64,000 nucleotides of DNA from Neckera pumila. Lineage: Eukaryota > Streptophyta > Bryopsida > Hypnales > Neckeraceae. The stretch's first letter is position 1. Each line of letters starts with the position of its first letter. The stretch covers positions 7,876,501 to 7,940,500 of the forward strand of contig OZ018412.1 of the NCBI GenBank assembly GCA_963969595.1, in the 5' to 3' direction. The notes below the pieces were generated by a model. It was not told the DNA's origin and made no database searches. It worked only from the letters and a program-made list of their open reading frames with translations. The translations under genes were made by a program, and so were the position numbers. Shown piece by piece: positions 12,690 through 24,596 of this stretch.

Positions 12690-13254
12690 GGGCCGCTTTA
12701 CACCAAGAAGCCGGGCCAATTCTCCTTCAAGCCAATTGCACAAAATTTCAGCCCCTTTTGGGTTGGAGGTTGGCCTCAACTTCCCATTAGAATAAGATTA
12801 TAACGGGGGCCAATTTTCCCATATGTAAAGGCCTTAAGGCCAAGAAGCCGGGCCGATTCAATAAAACCTACAAAAGAAAGAGAGAGGGGTTGAAATTTTC
12901 AGGGCCACTTTACACTTGGAGGCCGGTCCTAATCCCCATGAGGCCAATTGCACAAAATCCAACGGTAATGATTAGTTGAAAAAAATAGTTTTTTATTAAA
13001 ACGATTTTTTTAATTGAAATCTAACATTGGTCCCAAGGCCAGAATTAGCCTCCCATTTTTGATACACCCAATGCAGCGAGCTCGGGCCATGTCAGATCAT
13101 GTCTTTTTTGAATAAAAAATCCAATTCACCAAATTGGCCTAGCCTCTTGGTGTAAAGGGGTTGGGGCTGATTTGAGCCTTTTGTCCAATCAGAAGTCAAG
13201 ATTCTTGGCCTCTGACATAGGAAATTGGCCCGGCCTCTTGGTGTAAAGCGGCCC
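12690..13254. mobile_element. Tourist/PIF-Harbinger-like MITE
   Basis: A 565-bp element. The left end GGGCCGCTTTACACCAAGAA matches the reverse complement of the right end almost perfectly over about 33 bp. The flanks are TAA at 12687-12689 and TAA at 13255-13257. A 3-bp TAA/TTA duplication with GGG-starting ends is the Tourist/Harbinger pattern. Weaker internal copies of the terminal motif at about 12837 and 12900 suggest partial internal duplication or nesting. Confidence 0.8.
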
Positions 13255-13257
13255 TAA

Positions 13258-14280
13258 ATTACTAAGCATTATGGTAGCCTTAAGGGTGGAGAATGTCAGT
13301 GGGAGAAGATGCTGGAGCATATATGCCACTTCTCACTTTCATTCGTCACAATGATCATAGAATTCCAATACAATAAGAGTAAGATCCGAAATGGGGTGAA
13401 TAGTGCGCTCAATTGCAAGTCTGAAGGGTCATATTCAAAATGCTCCTATTTCAGAATGCTATGCACTTCCCACACTTTTGCAATCTTGCTTCTGATTCTT
13501 GCAATACCTCTTGGGTAGAATGTAGTATCGACGACCTCACCTATGGCGCCCCTTGAAATGCCGGGCGCCCTTGTAAATCACCTAAACCCTACGGAGTGAA
13601 ACGAGTAGGGTTTAGGCTTGGAGCGGAGCACCGGGAGGCACGGAGCTACAGTACTCCGTAGGGTTGATAAGAAGGGGCTAAGGGTTCACCAAGTTCTTTT
13701 GGGTTTTATAAAAAAAATTAAATTTTTTTTTTGAATAGGGCATGCACCCGATCATTCCCCGGGTGATGGTGGGGCGAGGTTGCCGATACTACATGTGTCC
13801 CATACCTCTTGAAGCCCTCCCGGCATTTGTGGTTGAGCTTGCCATAGTAACTTAGTTCATGAGTCGACGGTCCCAGTCAGTGGGCTAATTGAGACCAGGG
13901 CTTTTTTTTTTATTTTTTAAGAAGTGCCATAGTGGTGGCAACATAAAATTTTGCAGTGGTGCTTCAAATTTCAACATTCATCCATATCAGATAGAAAATA
14001 TACATATCACATGTCTATAATTTGGTTTTCATCCACAATCTGGCGATTTCATCCAATTTTTTTGTTTACTTTGAATATTTTTGGGCGACTTCATCCAAGT
14101 TTTTTGCCATTTTTTTTACCATTTTTTAGCCAGATTATTTTTTCTGGTCAATCTGGCACCAAAAAGCCAAAAAAAGAAAGCCCTGATTGAGACTAGCTGC
14201 GGTATTGCCTTGGTGTTTACGGTTTGCCAGGGCTCCATTAAGTCTTGTCTGCGGAGGGATTGCAGACATGGTTGCTGGCT
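13258..14280. other. Intergenic DNA with a GC-rich palindromic patch
   Basis: At 13590-13665, 'aaaccctacggagtgaaacg' faces 'tagggtttagg' and 'actccgtagggttg', giving local inverted repeats. Otherwise nothing recognised. Confidence 0.4.
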
Positions 14281-16260
14281 ATGAATTCCTCTCCCAAAAG
14301 AAAGCCTCGATCTTCACCCTCTTTGGATTTACTCGTGGATCGCGATCAGACATTCGTCTCCCTTGAATCTTTGATCTACACGTTTCATCTTCGTATTTGC
14401 AATTAAACACTAGCTTCGATGGATCTTCTCTTTTTAGTACGTTCTTTCATGTTGTTCGATGGGTCCTTGCATGTGGGCGTGCCTGAAGGATTGACAACTT
14501 GTTGTGCTTATTACAGCTGATGCAATCTAGCTAATGAAGGTACGCCTCTCATCTTCCTCACTGGGGCTCGAAACATCTCAACTTCTTGTTCTTGAAGTTG
14601 CTTTTCACCGATGACACATTTTCAAGAAAGGGCCTTCGAATCACCCCATTTTCTCGCTATCGTATTCCCTTGTTGCGGGGATCCGAGTATAATGGCGAGC
14701 GTGCAGAAGCGATTCGCGACCAACACTCGCAGAGTCAATTCAAGCGCTCATAATTGTCGAAGAAAATTCAAATACCTGGTCGTGCATATGAGTGATTTTC
14801 ATATTTCGGAACAACGACAGTGTAATTGCTGCCGGTTTCGTGTAGCGCCCTTCCCCGCGTCATCCCAATGCCATGCCCACAAAATGGACATTCTTAGTAA
14901 CTTGCAAATATTTGCAAGTAGGGGCAGGTGCAGCAGTCTTCTTCCCGGAAAGCTCAGCCCAACCAAAAACGACATCAAGTTTACTCCATCACTACGGTGG
15001 TTATCAATCTCGCGTCTATTTTCGTAATCTCTTGTGCACTTATTGTTCTGCACAAGAGAAATCCAATATGGAAATTGGATAAATGCCCTTTGTGTCTATG
15101 GAAATTGGACAAATGTCCTTTGTGTATTCCATTGCATTCCTAGTGTACACTACTCTATATCAATGACATTGACTATGGAATTCTTCAGAAATTCCATAGA
15201 TGGACATATGGGAGTTCTTCTGTGCTGGTTCCAACACATGTACTGTCCTTTGCTGCATTTTTTCACGAGACGATCCATGTGTCTACACAGAGTCGATTCA
15301 AGGCCAACCAAGCTCTCATTGTCTTCGATCGAGTTGTGAAAAAGCTTCAAGAGTAGCTGGTGAAGCAAGTACTTTGGATTTTGCACTTGTGTTGCTTTAG
15401 ATCACGATGATGACTGATATGCCTTCGTTCCACATGCCTAAGCGAACGAGTTGGTGAAAATAGTACCAAGTGGAACAATGACGTTATAGCTTGCATTCAA
15501 TAGTAGTTCTTTTCTTCGGTTAGATATCACCAGATTTTAAGTATTTTATGGGTCGAAATTGAAATGTAAGAGGCAAGATGCAACTATTTAGGTATGTTTC
15601 AATGAAAATTTGTTGTAAAATCCAGAAATGTATTGTAGCTACTAATCTTACAAACGAAAACCTATGCAAAATCCTCGAAATGAAAAGAGAGAAATGAAAA
15701 AGAAACGCAGACTCAGTAGGAAGTAGTATGCCACCAAAGTTGGTGAGTGAACGAGATTTGTGCAAGCAATGGGAATTGCAAGCTGTGTACACAGAATTTT
15801 GAAGCTTTGACAACCTGTGATGAGAAGAGAAAAGCCTTTGACAAATAAAAGTGAACATATACTCAATGATAGTGGCCTGTCGACTGCTACTTCAAGATCG
15901 GCTCTGAAAGCAAACTCCAATCATCTTGCAAAACTGGTCAAAATCTTCGCAAACCCAAGGGCATCGGCATTCTCTAGAAGAGTGGGCAGAAGGAGTGGTG
16001 CTTCTCATCTGTGGGGCGATGCCCCTAATTTCTGTTAACCCGTAAACCTGTTTTAAATCCAAAACGGTTCTGGATTGTTTTGGTGACCTTAAAGTGAAGA
16101 AGCAAAAGCTTTTCAGGTCTTCTATGCATTGCATGAGTGAGAACTTCCAACAATGGAAGTGGTTACTAAAAAATCCATTGATATGTCCTTGTTTTAATGT
16201 TTCTAATCTATGAGAGGATGAGCTCCTGCATGTTGAAATCATGATAAAGTCCAATTCCCT
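14281..16260. other. GC-elevated region, possible transcribed unit of unknown identity
   Basis: Base composition is clearly higher in GC than the surroundings and no copy of the TTAA family is present. An ATG-initiated 138-codon frame (14611-15027, +) and a 120-codon minus frame (16254-15892) exist. Neither shows a known domain, a run of conserved-looking residues or a convincing intron structure. A 34-bp direct repeat lies at 15060-15127. It could be a non-coding gene, a UTR-rich locus or a decayed gene. Confidence 0.3.
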
Positions 16261-16940
16261 TCACAATGTTGTAGCAAGTTCTTTAGGATATTACAACCAA
16301 TTGAGGGATCAATTCCCACAATAGCATCCTTGAACAAACTTGTTGTGAGAAATGCAATCGCTATTAATGCCAAACTAGGTCACACATCACCATGAGGATG
16401 CTATACATTAGTAGGTTTAAACTATTGGCAAATCACCCTAAAGACCCTCCCTTGTAGTTTATTTAACTCTAGATGAAATTTCATCCATATGCTTGGATAA
16501 AAATTGTCATGAAAATTTCATTCCAACAAAGGACCATGTCGCATCTGATAGATGAGATAATGTCACTTAACAAGGGAATTCCTATTAAAGAATTTTGCAA
16601 TTGCCTTGTAATTTGTACGCCAACATTTTCTCTACAACACTATTTTGAATTACTATAAATGAAGGACAAGATTGACACATCTTTGTCAAATATATATATT
16701 TTTTCTTCTAAAAAATAATATTCAACATAGACCAAAATAGATATATTTTGGAAGATCCTATTCTCGCCTATACAATTTTTTTTTGTGACAAAATAGTTAT
16801 AAATAATTTTTTATGTCTACATATAGAATTATTTTCCAAAGACCCTAACCTACCCGTTTGATAGTAGGATCAATACAAATAAATTTTTATTGCTCCAAAA
16901 GGATTACATGAATCCACTTGATTGGCCAACACTCATGATA
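16261..16940. other. AT-rich intergenic DNA, no gene seen
   Basis: Nothing recognised. Confidence 0.5.
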
Positions 16941-16944
16941 AGTA

Positions 16945-17255
16945 AAGCCGGAGTCTAATCTTAAAGTGACCATTTAAGAGCTAATTGCCTTTTGGGGAAG
17001 CTAAATTCCTTGAAACAATTTTCGTTAAATTATTGTATGACAAAAGAAAAATGGAACTAACATCTAAACCAAGATGTTTCATATTATTTGAGCCTTCATG
17101 AAATTAATTACAAATTTTTGAAGTTGAAACACAATGGTCACTAAAAGCAACCACCTCCTGAAATGTACATTGTTGGTACATTGAAGAATGCAAAATGTAC
17201 CTCTGTGTCATGTTTGCTTTTAGAATACAGTCACTTTTAGAGCAGACTACCTTAA
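16945..17255. mobile_element. Family-B MITE, copy 2 (reverse of the copy at 3924)
   Basis: Reverse-complement counterpart of 3924-4229: 'ttaaagtgaccatttaagag' at the left, 'cttttagagcagactacctt' at the right. The middle is shared (a block with 'aaatgtacattgttggtaca'). The left boundary is approximate. Confidence 0.6.
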
Positions 17256-17665
17256 GATAAACCAACCCATTTCTACCAATTGCTTATCTTTGCCATCCTA
17301 CATTTGGTTCCAATTCTACCACAAAATTCATCCATTTTATGACAAAATTAGTGCATTAATGTCAACAAGGGGTAACATGTCAATCTTTTATTGGTGAATA
17401 TTTAAGTGATGTTATTAGATACATAGAAAGGTGGTTATGGGTTGTTAATAGGACATTTAAGACTCTAATCTCTAGGCAATTTTGTAATTTCAAGGCAAAC
17501 CACTTTAGAAGTTTACAAAAATTGCAATTTTAATCCAAAAGTTATAATTCCACTTGGATTTGATTCCCAAAATAAGCGTACACCTTTAAAAAAATATATG
17601 CCCCTTTTAGAATTGGCCCCCAAATATTCAGATTGCAAATCAGGGGGGTAATAGGCTTGTCTACT
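17256..17665. other. AT-rich intergenic DNA, no gene seen
   Basis: Starts with a fragment resembling the family-C MITE end. Nothing else recognised. Confidence 0.45.
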
Positions 17666-17668
17666 TTA

Positions 17669-19016
17669 GAGCATCCTCAATGCTATGCCCACAAAAAACA
17701 CTGCAACGGTACATGCAACTTGTATTTCCGTCCCCTTTTCTTCATTGTGGCTTTTCTTGGTGCAGGCGCCTTAACCCCTAAAGTTCCATGACTATGTATT
17801 CACCAAAAGCACTCCCAAACTGCCATTTTTAGTACAAGTACCAAATTTTTGAAAAAACACTTTATTGAGACATGTAACCGTAGGTTCTTATAGTAAACTA
17901 GTTTTAGAAGATGTGGAAAAACTTCAGAATTTTCCACCTTGCGGATTGGAAGATATTAGCATTTGAATTGGCAAAAATCTTTTTTTTGTCCCTGCGAAAA
18001 TCAGGGCAGCTGCACTTCACAAGGTCACATTTGTATTGAAAAATGTCCAAAATGGTGGTGCATCTTTGAATTCTTTATCCTAAACAAGTTGGCTACATGC
18101 CTAAAATTTTTCAAATCATTTGATGCTGTACAATATATACAAAAAAAATTGTAAGTAGAAAAAAGTAGAGAATGATCCAAGAGACTAAACTGTTAAGAAT
18201 TTAATAATGGAACTGAAAAATGTCAATCCCAATGGTTTTAATGTTGTAATAAACAACTTGCATCCTATGAATTTATTTTTTTCAAAAAATATTAAAAATT
18301 GAGTTACATAAACAACTTCAAAGTTTATTTCAGAGTAGAGAATCTATAATTGCCCTCATAACTTTTGACTCATTGGTCGAAATGGAATGATTCAAAGCTT
18401 TCCATGTATATATAACTCTAGAAAACCAATTTCAAAATTTTATTTTTGAAAAAAGTGATTTTTTCTGATCTGCCTGGACTGCCCAGTTACGAAAAAAAGT
18501 AACATATTTGGCCATAGCTTTTGACTCCTATTTTCAAATGTCATGAAATTTAGTGCATATGAAAGATACTCCTTGCACCCACCTTCTATTAAAATTTCAA
18601 CTTAAAATATGAAAATCTCTAGTCACACGTACTTGCCCAAAAAATTTATGTTGCCTAAAACCGCATGATGGTCCTTTAGGAGTTAATGCAAGGACAATAC
18701 TTGAAACTATAAGTAGCGTAGACACGGAAGTAGGGAAAGCAATAGGTGAAGCAGGTGGTGGAAAGGTTCGTAGCAGCAACTATGTTGAAATCTACACTCA
18801 ATCGCCACAATTATTTTTGTTGACTAGAGAATGTAAAGGAGTTTGGAACGCACAACAAAGGACTAGTTTTTGCCGCACCAAAGCTAGGAAATGCCGAGCT
18901 CGTGAAGGTAACATGCAAGATGTCATCGGCATTGGGTCAGATTTTTGGTGCTTCTCTGTAACCCACACAGGACTTGCCGTTGCAATGCGTCCATAGACAT
19001 AGCACTGAGGATGCTC
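17669..19016. mobile_element. Tourist-like element split by a TTAA-family insertion
   Basis: The ends GAGCATCCTCAATGCTATG (17669-17687) and CATAGCACTGAGGATGCTC (18998-19016) are inverted repeats with one mismatch. TTA flanks both sides (17666-17668 and 19017-19019). Without the nested E7 the element is about 430 bp. The GC-richer arms belong to this element, not to E7. Confidence 0.75.
17771..18686 (-). mobile_element. TTAA-family element E7 (subfamily II), nested
   Basis: A 916-bp copy with TTAA at 17771-17774 and 18683-18686. The ends are CCCCTAAAGTTCCATGACTA and GATGGTCCTTTAGGAG. It shares the 'catggaac' end with E11 and E17 rather than 'ggccttgg', which defines a second subfamily. It lies inside the Tourist-like element at 17669-19016. 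Confidence 0.85.
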
Positions 19017-19683
19017 TTAGATGTGAAGATTCAATTCAACAAGGTGGAGTGCCAAACGCACTAGCACTCTGAAAGAGTTTATTAAATTTTCTAACGTCGG
19101 AACAACGTCAGCACTGCCGGCGTTTATGCTCCGGCTCCGTCAGACTGAGACGGAAAAGAAGTTTTGCCTGGACATGTTTGTCTCTTCAGTAACGGAAATG
19201 CGAGATTGCAGGTAAGTTCAGGTACCCAGCCAGGCAGGAATTTGTAAGTCCGCCAGTCCGCTAGAGTCTTTGGGACGGGCGCCGACATAAATGGAAACAT
19301 CCAAGTTTTCCTATCTCCTCTGCAAATGCAGAACCTCGGGAATGGAAATAAATCATCACTTGTTTCAAAAAACAAATAAATCAATCAATCATCACATTTA
19401 CTTGTAATGTAATGTAGTCTGCTATATAATCGACCATTTAAGGGATAATTAGCCATTTTCATAGGTTTCCATACTAGAGAACGCGTCAGTGCAGGCGCAT
19501 TCTGCACCGGAGTAAGCCTGAGGGCAAGCCCGGCAAGGCGAGATCTGATGCAGAATGTGTCTACATCGGCACGTTCCTTAATGTTAGGAGCAGGCTTCCC
19601 GACGATCCCAGAAGTTCCCCAGAAGTTTCCGTAGTAGAATCCGTCCCTATGTCAGAACTAGCAACTGTTGCCAATTCTGCAAT
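19017..19683. other. GC-elevated intergenic DNA
   Basis: Contains a partial family-B MITE end at about 19413-19450 ('gtagtctgctatataatcga'). The minus-strand 86-codon frame at 19384-19124 has no recognisable signature. Confidence 0.4.
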
Positions 19684-20624
19684 TTAACCCCTAAAGGAAG
19701 ATTGTCGGTACGGCGGACATTTGGGATTTTGGGCAGGTACCTACAGGCTGAAATTTTATTGTGATTTTCTTAAACTTTCTTTGAAAATAGAAAAAACTGA
19801 TAAGCTTTGTGGGAATATAGTTTTTTTCACAATCTGTGCCCGGGAAAAAAAGTTATGAGTAAATAAGCTCAAAATAGAGGACAGCGGGCAGCTTGGGCAG
19901 CAAAAAAAAATGGACAAAAATTTGAATTTTTTTTTTAATATTTTTTTTCTCATAGATTATTTTTTTGTCTATTTGGGAAGCTTTGATTCATTTCATTTGG
20001 ATTTGTTATGAGAAAGTATGGACATTGATTTCTTGTTTTTTGGGCAATTAGAGCATCTTTTTGAAGAAAAAAAAAACCCTTCTAGGATGCATTTCTGAAT
20101 GCAGTTTTTTAAATTTTTCAGTTTTTTTTTTGGAATGGTTTGCATTACTTGATAGAACAATCTCACCATTGGAATTAGTGCATTTTAATTCCATCTAAAA
20201 TATATGAATATTTTAGATTTTCCTTTTATTTGTAACTATTTCTACTTAACAATTTTTTAAAGAATGATAATTAAGTTTGTTTGTTTGTTTCCTAGACTCT
20301 CAACTCAATTCTCCACTACAAAGATTTAAAGCTCAAAACTTTGTAGTGCAAAAATTTTAAGTTAAAAATGTTCAAAGTCAAAAAATCTAGTCCCACAATG
20401 TGCTGAAAAACTTGTTTTTTTCACTTTAAACACAGATATCTTGCAATTTGTGCGGTCAAATATTCTGAATTTTTTTCCGCACACTCTCATACTAGTTAGG
20501 TGTAGGCTTCTACAATTAGATGTGAAAAAAATACATTTTTTCAATTTTTTTTACTTTTTGCTATAGAAATGGCAATTTTGAGTGTTTTTTGGCAGAAAAA
20601 GGGCCTTAGTCCTTTAGGGGTTAA
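19684..20624 (+). mobile_element. TTAA-family element E8
   Basis: A full-length copy of 941 bp, with TTAA at 19684-19687 and 20621-20624. Termini are CCCCTAAAGG and CCTTTAGGGG, a perfect 10-bp inverted pair. It is one of the best-preserved copies. Confidence 0.9.
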
Positions 20625-20721
20625 CATTACCTTCAAATCTGCTAAATCGGTGGGGCCAACTCTTAATGTTGATAGAAATATTTTCAACTCATTTTTCAGA
20701 GAAAGAACATAGATGTGAAAC

Positions 20722-21303
20722 CACGGGGGGTGCACTTAGTGTATCTAGTCCAAACTACGTGCGAACAAAACTTTGTGCGAACAAAACTTTGTACCCCTTG
20801 TATTATATCCTAAAATTTAAATAAATGAAAACAAAAAAAATATGAATATATTTTCCTAATTTGAAAGTTTATGTTTTGAATTATTGATATTTTTATTTGC
20901 TAATGATAATTAGTTACAAATTTTTGAAGTAAATAGATACACTGCAGAACTAAAAAATAACTTTCACACCCCTATATTATATCCTAAAAAATTGTCTAAA
21001 AAATGAACAAAAAATTCCTAAAAATAACTCTCTATTGAAAGTTCATTTTGAGTTGAATATTGATGCAACGGTCATCTAAATGTGTTCTCTATAAATATTT
21101 GAGTTGGAAAATATGCCATTTTAGGTTCATTTTCAACCTCTTCTAGAAATCATTCTATATTTCATTTGAGTTGGAAATTTTGGCAATAGAAAACTATAGT
21201 CATTATCAAACAATGCTCAAAATTTTAGTTTGAAATTATAGTTTATTAGAAACCACTTGTTCGCACGTGGTTTGTAGTAGTAGAACGAAGTACCCTCCCC
21301 GAG
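20722..21303. mobile_element. hAT-like MITE with 8-bp target duplication
   Basis: TGTGAAAC occurs at 20714-20721 and again at 21304-21311. Between them the element starts CACGGGGGGTGCACTTAG and ends in the reverse complement of CTCGGGGAGGGTACTTCG. A further matching block, 'cgtgcgaacaa', lies inward at each end. An 8-bp duplication is the hAT hallmark. There is no coding capacity. An 18-bp direct repeat ('gtgcgaacaaaactttg') lies near the left end. Confidence 0.7.
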
Positions 21304-21314
21304 TGTGAAACTTA

Positions 21315-22165
21315 AGGCCTCTTCAAACTATGGCTGTCCAAATCAAGAGGCCGTGAGATTTAGTGGCCAAACTTTGTTGAGAGTCCAAAGAACTGAACAA
21401 TAAATAGGTAATAAAGTATAGGAATTGGAGCCTTTGGCCGGCCTAGTGTGAAGCCTCCAAAGGCCAAGTTCAAAGTCCAAACCTATACCATTTGTTCGAC
21501 TCCTATCCTCCTCTCTCCACATTAATCCATCCAATTTCTGAAATTTTCCATGAAAGCTAACCATGTGGCAATTTTTCAAGCAAAAGATAAAAAAAACATG
21601 AGGAAAGAGTCGTAAATGGCCTTGGAAAAAAAATCACAGCACATGCTCTCATCATCAAACAAGGAATATAAAGGATACAAATGAAATAAGACGGTGGTAT
21701 TCAAAGGGACGTAGTTTCATTGAATAACAAAAGACAAACATTAGGAGACTTTTGAGGCCTCTAGAAGACGGCAAATTCCCATGCATTTCCAAGACTACAG
21801 GAACGCAGGGGAAGCAGTTGGCTAATGTGGTCGACATCATGCCATGTCATTTTCGGAAAAAATAAATAAATAAATAAATATTATGCTTAGAATGATATTT
21901 GGGATAAAAAAAAATCTAATAGCCCATAACGGTTGTTCATAGAATTGGGACAGCATTGGAACGGGCCTGAAACGGTCTTCTAGAGGCTTCAAATGTCCTC
22001 TAATGTAACAAATAACAAAGGGAGGGACATCAGACTTTTAGGGCGACAAACTTTGGACTGTACCTCCTAGTGTAAAGGGTCAAGAGGCCAAACTTCTAGA
22101 TTCTTGAAATCTAATAGGTGGAAAGCAACAGACTCTTGACCTTTTGCCGTAGTGTGAAGTGCCCC
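21315..22165. mobile_element. PIF/Harbinger-like element with imperfect ends
   Basis: TTA at 21312-21314 and 22166-22168 flank ends AGGCCTCTTCAAACTATGGC and (reverse complement) GGGGCACTTCACACTACGGC. The resemblance to the 12690 element ends (GG-GCxCTTnACAC) suggests the same superfamily. It is 851 bp long, has no gene, and starts one base after the hAT-like element's duplication. Confidence 0.6.
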
Positions 22166-22343
22166 TTAGCACAAGTGGTTTTGTATTTTTCCATGCATTT
22201 TTTAATTACTCATGAATTTTCAAAGATTTGAGGCATAGGCATCTATTTATGACTATAGTATCTCTAAACCCGCCCACCTACAATTTGTTAAGAGATGGGA
22301 GGAAACCAAGGCAAATGATTGGTTCCTACAATAACTAACAATT

Positions 22344-23087
22344 TTAACCCCTAAAGAATCCAGCTGCGTTTTTTGGCAACATAGTGATTTTGGGCAGCTC
22401 ACTACGAATTGAGTTTTTATTTTTTTTCTTTAAAATTTTTACACATTATAAGCCCAAGGAATATCATTAAGGCCCAACAATTTTTGTAACTTTTGACTAC
22501 ACAGTTAAAAAGTTATTGCATAATATGTGATTTTCTTTAAACTTTGGGCAATCCTGGCAGCTCAAAAAAATTCTTTAAAAATGACTTTGAAGAAAAAATA
22601 AATTGAAATTGGTTCTTTAGATTTATTTATAAATGAAAAAATTTGAATCATTCAATTTCAATCAACAAGTCAAAAGTTATGAGGAGTTTAAGTTTGAAGG
22701 TAGGTATGGAGTCTTTGGAAACCATAACTACCTACAAACTAAAACTCCTCATAACTTTTGACTCATTGACCAAAATTGAATGATTCAAAGCTTTCCACAT
22801 ATATATAAATCTAAATATCCAATTTTTAATTTTAATTTTTCTTAAGTCATTTTTAAAGAATTTTTTTGAAATGCCCAGGCTGCCTAAAGTTCAAAGAAAA
22901 TCACATATCATGCAATAATTTTTTAACTATGTAGTCAAAAGTTACGAAAATTGCTGGTCCTTAAAGTTATTTCTCGAGCACATGTTGTATAAAATTTTCA
23001 AAGAAAAAAATAAAAAATATATTTGTAGTGAGCTGTCTAAAATTGCTATGTTGCCAAAAAAACGCAGCTTGGTCCTTTAGAGGTTAA
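22344..23087. mobile_element. Palindromic (foldback) TTAA-family element E9
   Basis: A 744-bp element with TTAA at both ends (22344-22347, 23084-23087). The whole element is a long inverted repeat centred near 22715. Its left arm, opening 'agctgcgttttttggcaaca', is mirrored by the right arm ending 'tgttgccaaaaaaacgcagc'. At the centre, 'ctcctcataacttttgactc' mirrors the left-arm counterpart. Each arm (~370 bp) corresponds to the left half of subfamily II, so this is two left halves joined head to head. Confidence 0.85.
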
Positions 23088-24592
23088 TCCCTAAAGGATC
23101 GTTTGTCCCCTTGGGGGACAAATCAGGTTTGGGTAGGTTCCTACTCACTCAATTTTTAATAATATTTTTTGGGATTTTTTGAGGTTGTGTATTTTTGCGA
23201 GAGCTTTGTGAATATATAATTTTTATTTTAATTGATGCCCAAGAGCAAAAGTTATGGCACAGTAAGCAAAAGTGGAATTCGGCAAACAACCCCAAAAAAT
23301 TAACAAAAAATCAAAATAATTTTTTTTCAAATTTTTTCTCAAATTTTATATTTTTGTCTACATGTAAAACTTTGTTTCATTAAATTTGGACTAATAAGGA
23401 GAAAGCTATGGACAATCTTAGTTTTTCGAGCAAGCTAAGCATCTTCTTGAAAAACTAACTTGTAGAATTTGTTTTTCAATGCAATTTTTAGAATTTTTCA
23501 AAAAAAGTTGTTTGACAAGGTTAGAGTTTTTTGAGAGAACAATCTCATTATTGGAATTATTGTACTTCAATTCCATCTAAAAGCTATTGACAATTTATTT
23601 TTTTGTTCAGTCTTGAACCAACCTCTACTTAACAATTTTTTAATGAGTGAAAAGTAAGTGCTTTTTATCCTAAATTTTTTTGGGGAGATTCTTGACTCAA
23701 CTACTTGGCAGAAATAAGTAGAAAATCAAAGTCTGTAGTGCAAAAAATTTGAATTAAAAAGACTCAAAGCCAAAAAATCTAGTCAAGCAAGGTGCAAAAA
23801 AACTTGTTTTCTTCACTTTTAATGCATATATCTTGCAATCTGCATGGTCAAAGTTTTTGAAATTTCTTCCACATACTCATATACTCCCTTTGTCCCACTA
23901 AAAAAACTCCAAAAAGCTTCTCCATGAAGGATTAACTACATTTTTAGTCTTTCTAATAGGGATACATGCATTCAAAAACTAGCAACCCATCCTTTAGATC
24001 TTTGCAAAATCTCCAACTTAGGCACTTTTGTTTAGGCACCCAAATTCCATGCGGAAAGTACCATTTTTGACAAAATTTGTAAACGTTGCCAGCTCCATCA
24101 TTCTTGATGATTTAAATGTTGGTAGCAACATTGGAATTCTAGAAACATCTACTGCAATCTAAATACCTACAACAAAGATCCCTACACCACTTCAAGAACA
24201 ACTCTTCAAAGTGTCGAAGTGCTCACCAAATCCATTGTCAATACTACTATCTAAGGAAGCACAACAAGTCCAAGGTGTCTCATATGGGCAAGGTCAAATT
24301 TTTTTGGCAAAGAATGCTCCCTAATCACTTGACTTGCCCCCACGAGGTTGTTTAGCACAGCCAACACTTACCCAACAATCAAAATTTAAAAACAGAGCTT
24401 TTTAGTGGGACAAAAATTATGCTTGATTTAGAGGTTTTTAGTAGGACAGAGGGAGTACTAGTCAAGGATAAGATTTTACGGTTGGATGTGCAAGAAAACA
24501 CAATTTTTAAAGCTCTTTTCTCTTTGCAGTAGAAATGACGATTTTGAGTGTGTTTTTTTATAGAAAAATCACCTTGGTCCTTTAGAGGTTAA
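23084..24592 (+). mobile_element. TTAA-family element E10, interrupted by a Stowaway-like MITE
   Basis: It opens at the same TTAA that closes E9, with 'ttaatccctaaaggatcg', and closes with 'cctttagaggttaa' (TTAA 24589-24592). Without the nested 572-bp element it is about 935 bp, the usual family length. The interior matches E3, E5 and E8. Confidence 0.85.
23884..24455. mobile_element. Stowaway-like (Tc1/mariner) MITE nested in E10
   Basis: The ends CTCCCTTTGTCCCACTAAAA and (reverse complement) CTCCCTCTGTCCTACTAAAA are flanked by TA at 23882-23883 and 24456-24457. CTCCCTCCGT-type ends with a TA duplication are the Stowaway signature. The flanking E10 sequence resumes where other family copies read 'actagttaggtgtaag'. 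Confidence 0.8.
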
Positions 24593-24596
24593 GAGG

